A DNA stretch of 64,000 nucleotides from Microthrixaceae bacterium. Its GTDB lineage: Bacteria; Actinomycetota; Acidimicrobiia; Acidimicrobiales; Microtrichaceae. The notes under the pieces were generated by a model. It was not told where the DNA came from. It ran no database searches and saw only the letters and a program-made list of their open reading frames with translations. The stretch spans positions 1 through 64,000 of the forward strand of contig JAOSKI010000010.1 of assembly GCA_027493675.1 (NCBI GenBank). The letters are read 5' to 3'. Shown in pieces: positions 8,908 through 18,795 of this stretch. Every line of letters starts with the position of its first letter. The first letter of the stretch is position 1. Position numbers and translations under genes: made by a program.

Positions 8908-9141
8908 ATGTCCAACCCCGACCAGGAGCTCGACATCCGCTCCGAGATCCCAGCCCGTCGTCACGAGCTCATCTTCGACACCTATGGAAGGCTCGGGTCA
9001 GGTGAAGGGTTCGTGCTCATCAACGACCACGATCCCAAGCCGCTGCACTACCAGTTCGATGCCGAGCACCAGGGTGAGTTCTCCTGGGACTACCTGGAGC
9101 AGGGTCCGGAGGTGTGGAGGGTCCGCATCGGACGGGTCTGA
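8908..9141 (+). CDS. DUF2249 domain protein (77 aa)
   Basis: This is a small soluble TusA-like protein. The landmarks HELIFDTYGRLGSGEGFVLI, NDHDPKPLHYQF and WRVRIGRV match the DUF2249 pattern (LxNDHDPxPLxYxx..WxVxIxR). ATG 8908 follows AAGGAGA at good spacing. DUF2249 proteins commonly sit with hemerythrin, nitrogen-oxide and Fe-S genes; the molecular role is not established. It diverges from a gene that carries the same domain fused to a membrane part, so the pair probably share regulation and perhaps function. The gene is intact. Confidence 0.88.
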   Translation: MSNPDQELDIRSEIPARRHELIFDTYGRLGSGEGFVLINDHDPKPLHYQFDAEHQGEFSWDYLEQGPEVWRVRIGRV

Positions 9142-9146
9142 GCAAT

Positions 9147-9182
9147 GTGACCCGACCGACGAGAACGTGACCCGACCGACGA
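9147..9182. repeat. Direct repeat in a convergent intergenic gap
   Basis: GTGACCCGACCGACGA occurs at 9147-9162 and again at 9167-9182, a 20-base period. The inverted short form GTCGGGTC follows downstream (about 9203-9210). It sits between the stop of the DUF2249 gene and the 3' end of the acyl-CoA dehydrogenase. It can fold into alternative hairpins and may serve as a bidirectional terminator. Confidence 0.45.
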
Positions 9183-9293
9183 CCTCTCGGCCCGAGGCGT
9201 CAGTCGGGTCGCCGTCTGGGACCCAGGGCGTCAATGCGTGACCGGCGGATGCCGGACGATGGGAACTACCTGCCAGGTCAGCCCAACGCCGAG

Positions 9294-10424
9294 TCAGTCC
9301 AGCACCGCCGCTGCGATGATCTCCTCGCAGCGACGTGTGTCGTTGTAGGAGAGCTGCAGCGCCTTCGCGCGTCGGAAGTACAGCTGGATGTCGTACTCGA
9401 GTGTGAAGCCCACCCCACCGAAGATCTGCTGGGCCATCGCCGTCGAGTCACGGAAGGTGTTGCAGACGAACAGCTTGGCCATCGCAGCCAGCTTCTCGGC
9501 GTCGTCCCGCTCGTTGTCGATCGCCCATGCAGCCTCGTAGGTGATCAGCTTCGCGCCGTCGGTGGCGGTGCGGGCATTGGCCATGTCGTGGGCGAGGGCC
9601 TGGAAAGCGCCGAGCGGCTTGTCGAACTGCTCGCGGTCCTTGGAGTACTGGACCGTGATCCCGAGCGCGTACTGAGCTCCGCCCGACGCGTACGCAGCAG
9701 CGAGGGTCATCGCATCCACCATCGTCGCCGACCACGTCGCCCAGCCGCTCTGCGGCGCCCCGACCCGGTCCGCAGCGGCGACCCGCACACCGTCGAACCC
9801 GACGCGGAACTGGGCGTCGGAGCTGACCGAGAAGCGCTGCTCGACGCTCACGCGCGGGGCGTCGCGGTCGACCAGGAACAGGTCCACGTCACCGTCGCCG
9901 TCACCGGTGCGGGCAAGCACCAGAAGCCTGTCGGCGGCCGCGGCGAAGCGCACCAGCACCTTCGTGCCCGACAGGACGAACCCGTCGCCGTCGGCCTCGG
10001 CGCGCATCTGCACGCCACGGGGGCCGTAGGAGTTGTCGGGTTCCAGCCACGCCGGCGCCACGATCGTCTCGCCGGAGGCGATCGCCGGCAGCAGCTCGCT
10101 GCGCTGAGAGTCGGAACCGGCCCGTAGGATCGCACCGGCGGACATGACCGCCGATTCGAGCAGAGGGGTCGGGGCAAGCGCCCTGCCCAGCTCCTCGAAG
10201 AGCACCACGCCGTCGAGCATCGAGGACCCAGCGCCCCTGTAGGCCTCGGGAAGCATCAGCCCGATCAGCCCCAGCTCGCCGAGTTGCGACCACAGCTCCA
10301 GAGGGAATCCCCGCTCGTCGTCCTCGATCTCTCGGATCGCCTCGCTCGATGCATGGTGCTCGCAGAGTCCGCGCACCATCTCGCGCAACATGTCCTGTTC
10401 GTCGGTGAAGTCCAGGTTCAACAT
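9294..10424 (-). CDS. Acyl-CoA dehydrogenase
   Basis: This intact 376-residue flavoprotein would carry out alpha,beta-dehydrogenation of an acyl-CoA. Visible parts are the N-terminal helical domain (MLNLDFTDEQDMLREMVRGL), the middle beta-domain (VSVEQRFSVSSDAQFRVGFD) and the C-terminal helical domain with YSKDREQFDKPLGAFQALAH and AQQIFGGVGFTLEYDIQLYF (the usual hxxGGxGxT-E FAD/substrate segment). Start ATG 10424 follows the MaoC-type stop by 35 bases. It is the last gene of a four-gene minus-strand operon. The chain-length or ring-substrate preference cannot be read from the sequence. Confidence 0.9.
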   Translation of the reverse strand: MLNLDFTDEQDMLREMVRGLCEHHASSEAIREIEDDERGFPLELWSQLGELGLIGLMLPEAYRGAGSSMLDGVVLFEELGRALAPTPLLESAVMSAGAILRAGSDSQRSELLPAIASGETIVAPAWLEPDNSYGPRGVQMRAEADGDGFVLSGTKVLVRFAAAADRLLVLARTGDGDGDVDLFLVDRDAPRVSVEQRFSVSSDAQFRVGFDGVRVAAADRVGAPQSGWATWSATMVDAMTLAAAYASGGAQYALGITVQYSKDREQFDKPLGAFQALAHDMANARTATDGAKLITYEAAWAIDNERDDAEKLAAMAKLFVCNTFRDSTAMAQQIFGGVGFTLEYDIQLYFRRAKALQLSYNDTRRCEEIIAAAVLD

Positions 10425-10459
10425 CAGTCCGTCCCTGCTTGTTCGAAGGTTGCCAGTCA

Positions 10460-11515
10460 TCACCCCGGCGGGACCAGGGTTGTCGTCGTCGTCGGTCGCC
10501 ACGGCCACACGAGGCGGTACAGGTGGTCGCCTGCCGTGACTCCCCCACGCTGCCGTCGGCGCCTACCTCCGCCGCGATCAGGGTGATCTCCAGGTCCACC
10601 CAGGCACATCCGGCGCGGTCTGTCGAGACACCGGTAACCGTGCCGATGAAGGTCATTCGGTCACCGGGGAACACCGAATCGCGCATGCGGAACTTCATGC
10701 GGCCGATCCGTCCACGTGGGCCGGTCCAGTCGGTCACGTATCGCTCGATCCACGCCGCCTGGTTGGGCGTGTTCAAGAAGATGTCCCGCACTCCTGTTGC
10801 GCTCGGTGGCAAGCGGAAGTCGTGGTGCATCGGCCGCCAGTCACGGCTCGCGAGGGCTCCCAACACGACGAGGGTTGGCGTGACCTCCACAGTCAGCTCG
10901 GGCAGCTCCTGGCCCACAGCGACGTCACCGAATCGCAGGTCCGGGCTCTCACGAGGCGGTCCTTTCGCCGACCCTGGTATCCCCCGGCGGTAGCCGAAGC
11001 CGGTGTAGGACTCCACGCCGACCAGCTCGTCACGTTGGTTGCGGTACTCGATGTCGATCACCCAGAACCGGCCCGTGCCCAGCTTGGTTGTCTTCGGTCC
11101 CGAGACCGATCGCAGCACCTGGGCGTGGCTGATCACATCACCCAGGCGCACCGGCTCGAAGAACGTGAGCGTGTTGTCGGTCATCACAGCCTCGGGCAGA
11201 TCAAACCGCTCCTGAGGTCGAAGTGCGCCTTGAGGGCGACCTGCTCGCCATCGGCCCCCGGCTCCCAGTGAGTGGGGGCGCATCCAGAGCGACAGCGTCG
11301 TGGGCAGCGCGGTCATGCCGCCGGTCAGTTCATCCGCTGTCGCGTCGTCCCAGTACAAAGGGTTGGAGTTCTGAGTCGCTGCAAAGCGTGTTGTCGGTGA
11401 ACGCGCGCTCCACCGCGAAGGTAGCTGTCTGGTGGTATTGCGGCTCACCGATCAGGACCGCCACGTCGTCCGGCACGTCTTCGCCGGCCGACTCCGGGTC
11501 GGTTGGTCTGGTCAT
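10460..11515 (-). CDS. MaoC-type (FAS1-like) double hot-dog acyl dehydratase
   Basis: About 350 residues. The N-terminal FAS1-like dehydratase hot-dog (YHQTATFAVERAFTDNTL; NPLYWDDATADELTGGMTAL; VRLGDVISHAQVLRSV) is followed by a second MaoC hot-dog (FGDVAVGQELPELTVEVTPT; ASRDWRPMHHD, carrying the D-x4-H catalytic pair). It probably hydrates enoyl-CoA after the operon's dehydrogenases. The ATG at 11515 overlaps the CoA-transferase stop (ATGA). Frame changes occur near 11385 and 10545; correcting the last gives a C-terminus LYRLVWPWRP..LVPPG with stop at 10460. Confidence 0.8.
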
Positions 11516-12721
11516 GCGATCACTCCCTGTTCCATCAGGTCCTCCAGACGTTCACCGTCCACGCCCGCTGCGGCGAGCAACTCCACGACATCGCTCGTGG
11601 TCGGATCGCGCACGGTGTAGGGGCCGGCGGGATCGAGGGTCCCGGCCCAGCCGGGCGCCGATGGCGAAACGGCCCGTCGGTTTCGGATACGGCTTCCACC
11701 ACAAGGCCCCGCGCAGCGGTGTGCGGGTCGGAGACCGCCTCTGGTGACGGTGTTGACAGGCGCCACGCAGGTGTCGGCCGGGCTGAGCAAGTCCACCCAG
11801 GGTCACGGGGCTCGGTCACTAACATCCCGGCCTTGCAGCACGGATCTCGTCCTAGGCGTCGTCGTCGGTCTGGGACCTAGGCGTACTCCGACAGTCCGAG
11901 CAACTCGCACAAGTTGGCCCAGAAGCGTACTCGATGGCACCTACCGAGATGTACCTGTCGTCCGCGCACAAGTAGGTGTCGTAGCAGGCGTAGCGGCCGG
12001 TGAGGATGTAGTGACCGGGTCCCGGTTCGGTCCCCCGTGGCGAGGTACTCGTCCACATACAGCGACATCATCGTGAACGCGCCATCCGCTATCGAAACGT
12101 CGAGATGCTCTCCCCGCATCTGTCATCGGGTTCACCCGTCGGATCTCCGCTCGAGGCGTTGCCCAGCTCCCGGCGCAACAGCGCGGCCTGATCGCCATCG
12201 CCGCCTGCATCCCACCCGCGGCGATATCGGCCACGGTGGCCCCCCCGGCAAGGCCGGACGACCGTCGCCCCGGCGGCCCGAGCAGTCGAGGAAGCCTGAG
12301 GTCGCCAGGTAGTTGATGTCGTGCCCCGCCCAGTCGCCGCGGTCCACTCTGCCCGTAGCCCGAGGTTGAGCACACGATGATGCCCGGGTTCACTGCCCGA
12401 AGCGCGCCGTAGCCGATGCCCAGACGGTCGGCGACGCCCGGACGAAAGCTCTCGATGACCACATCCGCTCCGGCCGCCAGCACCAGGAAGGCCTCGCGTC
12501 CGGCTTCGGCCTTCAGGTCGAACAGCGCACGCGCTCATACCCCGGCTGCCCGAGTAGGCGTAGAAGGGAGGCGTGATCTGCACTCCACCGGCCCGCGGCA
12601 CCGCAGCGACCTTCGTGACCGACGCGCCATAGTCGGCGAGGATGCGCGACGCGCGGGCAGCGGGACCGACCGTTGCCAAGTCGAGCACTCGCACGCCCTC
12701 GAGCGCTTCCGGTCGGCTCAC
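11512..12721 (-). CDS. CaiB/BaiF family (class III) CoA-transferase
   Basis: The length corresponds to about 400 codons, the normal family size, but the reading frame changes at least six times. Landmarks are LEGVRVLDLATVGPAARASR (N-terminus), LADYGASVTKV, ADVVIESFRPGVADRLGIGY (the family's ESFRPGV..RLGxGY), VNPGIIVCSTSGYGQSGP, HDINYLATSG, MRGEHLDVSIADGAFTMMSL and the C-terminal VVELLAAAGVDGERLEDLM. Class III CoA-transferases move CoA between carboxylic acids; racemases of the same fold are an alternative. The GTG at 12721 is a likely start. The gene ends ATGA-coupled to the MaoC-type gene. Confidence 0.8.
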
Positions 12722-12730
12722 CTCGGACCC

Positions 12731-12803
12731 CCACCACTGGCGAACTGAAGGGCCTCAGCCACCGAATAGGTGGGCCACACCATTCAGTTCGCTGGGGGTG
12801 GTG
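12731..12803. repeat. Long imperfect inverted repeat between operon genes
   Basis: CCACCACTGGCGAACTGAA (12731-12749) is nearly the inverse of TTCAGTTCGCTGGGGGTGGTG (12783-12802), separated by about 33 bases that contain further short complementarity (CACCGAATAGGTGGG). It lies between the end of acyl-CoA dehydrogenase 2 and the start of the CoA-transferase. As RNA it would form a stable hairpin that could attenuate the operon or protect the upstream message. Confidence 0.5.
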
Positions 12804-12843
12804 TGCGGGCGACACGACCGCTGGATCAGACGTGGGCACCGGA

Positions 12844-14067
12844 TCAGAAGTTCTTGGGTAGGCCGAGGCCACGGCGGGCGATGATGTTGCGCTGGATCTC
12901 CGAGGCTCCGCCGCCGATGGTGTCGATCACCGTGTAGCGGTACGTCGACTCGGCCCGGCCCTCCATCGGTGCGTCGTCGGTGCGCACCCGCATCTGCGTT
13001 CCGGGTCCTGCGATGTCCATCGAGGCGTTGGCGAGGCGCACCGAGTACTCGGTGGCGAACAGCTTGTACTCCGACGCAGCCACGGTCGGGGGCTGGAAGT
13101 CCTTGCGGCCTTGGCGGCGTTCTCCACCTTCACCGCCTCGGTGACGAACTTGAGCCCCATGGCGCGAGCCACCCTCGGCCTCCGTGTGCAGGTTCGCCAT
13201 CTTCGAGCGCACCACCGGGTCGTCGCGCAACGCCTCGCCGTCACGCTCGGTGTCGCGCACATAGTCGGTCAGTCAGGTCCAGACGCTGGCGGATCGGGCT
13301 AGTAGGTGAACATCGTGAAGCGCTCGAGGTCGAGCGCCTGGGAGATGTAGGCGGAACCCGTGGTTGACCTCGCCCACCACGTACTGTCGGGGACGAACAC
13401 GTCGTCCAGCCACACCTCGTTGGTGCGCTCGTCGCCCATGGTCCAGATGCCGTTGATCGTGATCCCGGGATCGTCCATCGGGATCAGCATCAAGGAGATG
13501 CCCATGTGCTTGTTGTCGGGATCTGTGCGCACACCGCACCAGTACCACTCCGCGAAGTGCGCCGAAGTGGTCCAGGTCTTCTGGCCGTTCAACAGCCATC
13601 CTTCACGACCATCCTCAGTGGTGTGCCTGACTCCCTTGAGCCGCATCGACGCTGCGTCGGAGCCTGCGTTGGGCTCCGAGTAGCCGACAGCGAACTCCAC
13701 ATCGTTCTCGAGGATCATCGGCAGGAACTTCTCTGAGGAAGTCCGAGCCGTGGGCGATCAGGGTCTTGCCGATGATGCCCCACGCCTTTGCCGATCTGGG
13801 GGCCGCCCTTGCCGGCAAGTGCCTCGTTCAGGATGTACTCGTAGACCCCCTCGGAGTCCGAGCCTCCGTAGCGCTCGGGCCAGGTGAGGCTCAACCAGCC
13901 CTTGTGGCCGAGGCTCTTCGATGAACGCCCTGCGCTTCGGGGTATCGACGATCTGGGCCATGTTCTCGCGTGTCACGTCGAACACGTCGATGTCGTCGTT
14001 CTCGGCGATGAAGGCCTCGACTTCGGCCTTGAACGCCAGTTGCTCCTCTGAGAATTCAGAAGTCCAT
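12844..14067 (-). CDS. Acyl-CoA dehydrogenase (second, frameshifted)
   Basis: Assembled over about six frames to some 405 residues. The N-terminus is MDF then SEFSEEQLAFKAEVEAFIA. Central landmarks are FAVGYSEPNAGSDAASMRLK (a typical sxPeaGSDl segment), GWLLNGQKTWTTSAHFAEWY, EVWLDDVFVPDSTW and the C-terminal VIDTIGGGASEIQRNIIARR (the common GxxxGGGxSEIQRNIIA..GLGLP). It is the first gene of the operon with the CoA-transferase, dehydratase and second dehydrogenase. The large acyl-CoA dehydrogenase type with this tail is often linked to degradation of branched, aromatic or steroid-like acyl-CoAs; that link is inference. ATG 14067 is the chosen start. Confidence 0.82.
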
Positions 14068-14105
14068 CGTCGCTGTCTCCCACGGATGTCGGATGTGCCA
14101 GAAAC

Positions 14106-14120
14106 CTGACGGGCCGTCAG
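14106..14120. promoter_or_regulatory. Candidate TetR operator upstream of acyl-CoA operon
   Basis: CTGACGGGCCGTCAG is a 15-bp palindrome with perfect 7-bp arms around one G, about 40 bp upstream of the first gene of the acyl-CoA operon. The arms TGACGR-YCGTCA recur at the start of the TetR gene at 17.4 kb. Palindromes of this kind are common TetR-family operators, so control of the operon by that regulator is plausible. Confidence 0.55.
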
Positions 14121-14308
14121 ATTGTGGGCCCGGGGCCACCGCCGGGGTCCAGCGAACGGCTACCGGCCAACCACGGGTGTGTCGTGTGACAGCAGTGCAT
14201 GAAGCGACAACACGGCCCCGGGCAATAGCGTGGTGTGGTTACCAGAGCCCTTGTGCCACTAACGGAGATGCACCAAGCACGGGGCCCGGGCAGTTCCGCA
14301 GAACCACC

Positions 14309-16729
14309 ATGACAGAGACCGCCACGCGCGTGGCGCGACCCCGCCGTGCCCGAGCTGCCCTCGAAGCCGACAGAGCGCGCAACTCACCGCGCCTGGGCCA
14401 TCGCCCCGGATTGGACGCCCTGCGGGGTGTGGCGGTGATGTCGATAGTGGCCTTCCGCCGCGGACCGAACTGGTTCTCCCTCGCGCGCCGGAAGCCTGGA
14501 TGTCTTCTTCAGTGCTGTCGACGTTCCTGGTCACCACCGTGCTCCTCGACTCGCTGTCACGTCGCAATTCACCCCAGGGCCGCAGGTTCTTCACCCGTCG
14601 GGCACGCCGTCTCGCAGCCGGCCTGGCTGCGATGGTCTCGGTGGTCCTCGTGCTGGTCGCGATCGGCACCTACAAGAGCCCCGAGACCGCCCGCACCGCG
14701 ATCGGCGCGGTGCTGCTGCACGCGAACGTCGCCCAGTTCTCCGGGGACTACTTCAGCGCGTTCGCGCAGCGCAACCCCTTGGAGCACACCTGGAGCCTCT
14801 CGGTCGAGGAGCACTTCTACCTGGCGACGTTCCTGGCAGTGCTTGTGCTGTGGAAGGTGAGCGGGCACAACCTGAAGCGCACACGCCAAGGCCTTCTCGT
14901 GCTGTCAGGAGTCGTCGCGGTGGGCTCGGTGATCGTCTCGCGGCACCTGCTGCATGTCGGCGCCACACCGAATCGCATGTACATGGGAACCGACACGCGC
15001 GCGGTGGCTGCCGCCACCGGGGTGGCTGTGGCGGCCGCCCTTTGGGGCCGCTGGGACCTGCAGTCGCGCTACGGTTCCGGCTGCGGCGTGGTCGCCCGCT
15101 TGGTCTCGTTGGCGGCATGGGCGCTCTTCATCGGGATCGTCGTGGCGGCCCTTCTTCGCTGGTACCCCACCCTCGAGTGGTTCGCATCCGGCGGTTGGGC
15201 GGTCTCCGCGTTGGCCGGCGCACTATGGTCGTCGGCCCGGTCGCGCGACCACCGCGGGAAGGTGTCGGGCAATGCTGCCTTCCAATGGGCGGGGCGCCGC
15301 AGCTACGGCATCTACCTCGGCACCTCCCACTACTCATGCTTTCCGCCGAGCTCGGCAGCTGGGGCGTCGCCGCGGCCCTCGTGGGCACTCTGGTGGCAGC
15401 GGAGTTGTCGCACCACTTCGTGGAGGCGCGTTCCGCGCCGACGGCCCCGGCGGCGGTGCCCTGACGGACCGTGTCTTCGTACCTGGGGTGGTCGTGGTGT
15501 GCCTGGCGCTCGCGCTCGTGGCCTTCGCTCTGCCTGAACCGGATCGTCCGGCGTGGGCCGCCGCCACCGAGGCCGATGGACCGCAGAGGAATCCTTCCTC
15601 ACCACCACCCACCACCGCGCCGCCCGAACCCCTGAACGTGTTCGTGTGGGGTGACGTGGCAGCGAGCGTCGTGGGGCCTGACCTCGCCGAGGATGAGCGC
15701 TTCGAGGTGACCACCGAGAGCCACCTCGGAGTGCGTGGAGAGGGCATCGTGCGCGTCGGTGGATCCGCCTACGCCACCTCCGGGGACCGACCTCGTGGTG
15801 ATGCGATCACCGACATCAAAGGCATTCGATCCACCGGTCACGAACCAGCTCGACATCATGGGGCACATCGCGGGGACGCGAGCGACCTTCGATGCATGGA
15901 GCACCACGATCGGGACCACACCGATAGCGCTCGCCATGCCACCAGAGGCCCGCCGCGGAGTGGACTCGGCGCTGCACTTCCGGCAGTTCGTTGCCGAGAA
16001 CCCCGAGAACCTCGTGCTGGGAGCAGATCCTGCACAGTGGCCCGATGCGCTCTACGACGAGTTCGGTGAATCCACCCAAGCCGATCCTCTGCGGATCCTG
16101 GTGGTCGGTGATTCCGTGGCGTTCAGCCTGGCAGCGGAGTTCCGTCCCGAAGGCACCGTCGTGTGGGACCAGTCCCGCCACGGTTGTGACCCCTCACCGG
16201 GCGACCGGGTGGCCGTACGCACCGGCCGTGACCGCACCCCCGCCGTATGCGACTGGCGTACCGACTGGGCACGGGCGGTGCAGGAATGGGACCCCGACCT
16301 CGTCGTGTGGCACACCGGCACATGGTCCACCTACGACCGCATCGTCGACGAGCAGACCTTTGAGGTGGGAACCCCGCAGTGGCACGACATGGAGGCAGAT
16401 GTCCACGCCGAGGCGATGCAGATCCTCACCGCCGGCGGGGCGGACCTGACCGTCGCGGTGGTTGCACCCGCTTGGGAGACCGCCCGCGGCAAGCCGTTGG
16501 AGACGACTCCGGGGAGTCGGCACGGCGCATTCCGCTGCTGCTGGAGGCCGTTCGCGACGCAGCCACCCGGGTGGAGGGGGTGACGGTGCTCGACACCTCC
16601 GAGGCGATCTGCCAACCGGACTGCAACCGTCCCGATCTCCGCGAAGACGGCGTGCACTACTCCCCCGAAGGTGCACGGGTCGTCTCGGAATGGCTGACGG
16701 ACCACCTGCCACTTGAACACCACGGCTGA
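14309..16729 (+). CDS. Acyltransferase-3 (OafA-like) with C-terminal SGNH domain
   Basis: About 800 residues across several frames. The N-terminal part has the acyltransferase-3 hallmarks (GLDALRGVAVMSIV; HTWSLSVEEHFYLATFL; RRSYGIYL) and about ten membrane segments; the first catalytic-histidine region is damaged by a shift near 14480. A further TM (VFVPGVVVVCLALALVAFAL) leads to a periplasmic SGNH hydrolase-like domain with block I (ILVVGDSVAFSLAAEF) and block V (REDGVHYSPEG, giving the Asp-His pair). Such fusions O-acylate cell-surface polysaccharides. ATG 14309 is the start. The gene diverges from the acyl-CoA operon and is convergent with a TetR gene. Confidence 0.82.
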
Positions 16730-16779
16730 CATCACCTGGAGCACGGGACGAGCCTTGTCTCCTGGCATCCTGCGCCGGA

Positions 16780-17450
16780 TCAGCCTGGGGGCGCCGAGCC
16801 TGTGACTCCCGAATAGAGCAGCCTCGCCATGGAACGACGGATCGCGGCGCTCGAGGTGCCATAGGCCTCGATGCCGTAGCGATGCCCCCGACACGTGTGC
16901 GAGCATCGCCACGAGCACCGCAGCCGTGGCCGGCGGATCCAGGTCACCCGGCAGGTCACCCGCCACCTGCCTCTCCCGCACCACATCCCCGATCGCCTCG
17001 GTGAAGCGCGTTCAGGAGGCCGCTGCGGATGCTGCGGAAGCGGTCGTCTCCCTCCAGTGCCGCCAGGTCGATCACCGCCATCAGCGACCCGTTCTCATCC
17101 CAGAAGTCGAGGAACGTCGCGGCCACCGCGTCACAGGTCTCATATGCTCCCGCGTCGCTCCAGTCACCCTCCGACACCGGACGGGTGAGACGATCACGCC
17201 CCTCGGTCACCAGGTCCTCCGCGAGCGCCAGGACCGCCTCCTCCGCGTCGGTGAAGTACTGGTAGAAGGTCGCGGGCGACGTGGCCGACTCACGGGCGAT
17301 GTCGACCACCTTCAGGTCGCGGTAGGGGGTGTCCACCAACATCCTGCGTGTCTGGTCGAGGAGCTTGCTGCGAGTCGCCAGACCACGCCTGCCGGGAACC
17401 CTCCCGTCCACCGCCCGCTTGCGTTGCCCGACAACCTGACGACTCGTCAC
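16780..17450 (-). CDS. TetR-family transcriptional regulator
   Basis: The HTH lies in the first 65 residues (ATRSKLLDQTRRMLVDTPYR; LKVVDIARESATSPATFYQY; FTDAEEAV). The ligand domain continues to RSGLLNAL, where the frame changes near 17010, and then through EREVAGDLPGDLDPPATAA. After another shift near 16890 it ends RRSMARLLYSGVTGSAPPG at 16780. The GTG at 17450 follows GAGG. Its start overlaps a palindrome similar to the one in front of the acyl-CoA operon, so it may autoregulate and control that operon. Variants with the FYQYF reading helix often regulate acyl-CoA or lipid genes. Confidence 0.82.
17437..17449. promoter_or_regulatory. Candidate TetR autoregulatory operator
   Basis: TGACGACTCGTCA is a 13-bp palindrome (6-bp arms, central C) lying over codons 2-5 of the TetR gene if translation starts at GTG 17450. 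It shares the TGACGR-YCGTCA half-sites of the 14106-14120 element. Occupation would block transcription of the regulator; a real start further downstream is also possible. Confidence 0.45.
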
Positions 17451-17661
17451 ATCCTCAGCGTACCGGCCGCTCTCGGTGGCCGGACAAGGCAGGAGTGAGT
17501 CGGCCAAGCAGATCGCTGCGGTCGTCCGCCGACGGAGTCGCCAGGCGAACTCGAAGGATCACCGGTCACCCCGTGCTCACAGCGAGGTCGGTCGACACGC
17601 TCGGGGAAGGCGTTCACGGCGGCGACGGGTCCGTGATCAATACACCTAGGGTTGGTTCCGC

Positions 17662-18781
17662 ATGGAGCAGAGCGAGATCGTCGGGCCCGATTCGGTGCCG
17701 TTACCCGGGTCGGACATGTTCGTGCTGGGTGCGGCAATCCTGGTCCTGCTCCTCGCGGTGTGCGTAGTGGTCGGCCTCCTGATCACCCGGTTGCTCCGCC
17801 GACGCAGGGGGCGTCGCCACCGCCGTCCGGTTGGTCCAGCCGTGTGGGGGCGCAACTGCATTGGTGGCTCTATGCGTGGTGCTCGTGAAGTGGCCATTCG
17901 GGTTCTCCGTACCGGAGTTCCCGGCACTGCCCAGGTTGTTCCCCGACAGCGCCTTTTTCTATGCACCTGCATCGGATCTGCGGGTCACCGCCGACTCCCA
18001 GCGGACCATCGACGCCATCGGCGGCCTGCCTTTCACCACAAGGCCGATGGGAGACCTCCGGTACGGCCGTACGGGGGGGATTCCATTCAACTTCGTGGAC
18101 GACGACACCCCGAGACACCGGTTCGAGTTCACATATCCGGGCACCAGCGATGACACCGAGTACCCGATTCCGGACCCTGCCTACGTGCAGTCCATGCCGT
18201 TCTACCGAGCTGACAACCACTACGTGGGCATCGATCTGGAGGGGCGCCGGATGTGGGAGCTCGCCGGTACTCGGCGCTGGTTCTGGTTGTGGCAGGCAGG
18301 CGCAGGAGCACTCTGGGACCTGGACTCCCTCGAGTACCCGATAGGCCAGACCACCGCTTCGGGACTGCCCCTGATACCTCTCGCGTACACCTACGAGCAG
18401 GTCGCCTCGGGATCGATCGACCACGCCCTGGGAGTCACCCTTCCCTCAGTACGAATCGAGGAGTACCAGTGGCCCGCGCGACACACCGACGGGCCCTCGT
18501 CGGATCCCGACGCACCCATGATGGGCACCTGGTTCCGCCTCCGCCCCGACACGGATCTGTCGCAACTCGGACCGCAGGCACGCGTGATCGCAGAAGCCCT
18601 GAAGGAGTACGGCGCCTTGCTCATGGACACCGGAGGGAACCTGGAGATCATCGGCACGCCCGACGCGCGCTGGGACGACGAGGACCTCGCCGGCCTGAGC
18701 ACCCTCGGCTCGGATGATCTGGAGGTCGTCGACGGCTCCGCGATCATGGTCGAGCGGGACTCGATGGAGGCAGCGGATTGA
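17662..18781 (+). CDS. Membrane-anchored protein of unknown function
   Basis: I do not recognise this protein. It begins MEQSEIVGPDSVPLPGSDMF at ATG 17662. A strong TM segment (residues 20-42, MFVLGAAILVLLLAVCVVVG) is followed by an Arg-rich stop-transfer (RLLRRRRGRRHRR). After a shift near 17850 there is a second hydrophobic stretch (ALVALCVVLVKWPFGFSV), then about 290 mostly hydrophilic residues. These are rich in aromatic residues and short GG/DxxD motifs (FFYAPASDLRVTADSQRTID; DNHYVGIDLEGRRMWEL). The topology suggests two TMs and a C-terminal domain on one face of the membrane. No catalytic motif is evident. It diverges from the TetR gene. Confidence 0.65.
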
Positions 18782-18795
18782 GGTTCTCGAGGAAC

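Noticed and set aside
9234..10127. 297-codon open frame on the + strand
   Set aside because: It is antisense to the intact acyl-CoA dehydrogenase and has no recognisable motif.
11512..14067. Pseudogene status of the CoA-transferase and second acyl-CoA dehydrogenase
   Set aside because: All conserved motifs survive in order and lengths are normal; the many frame changes match the window-wide indel pattern.
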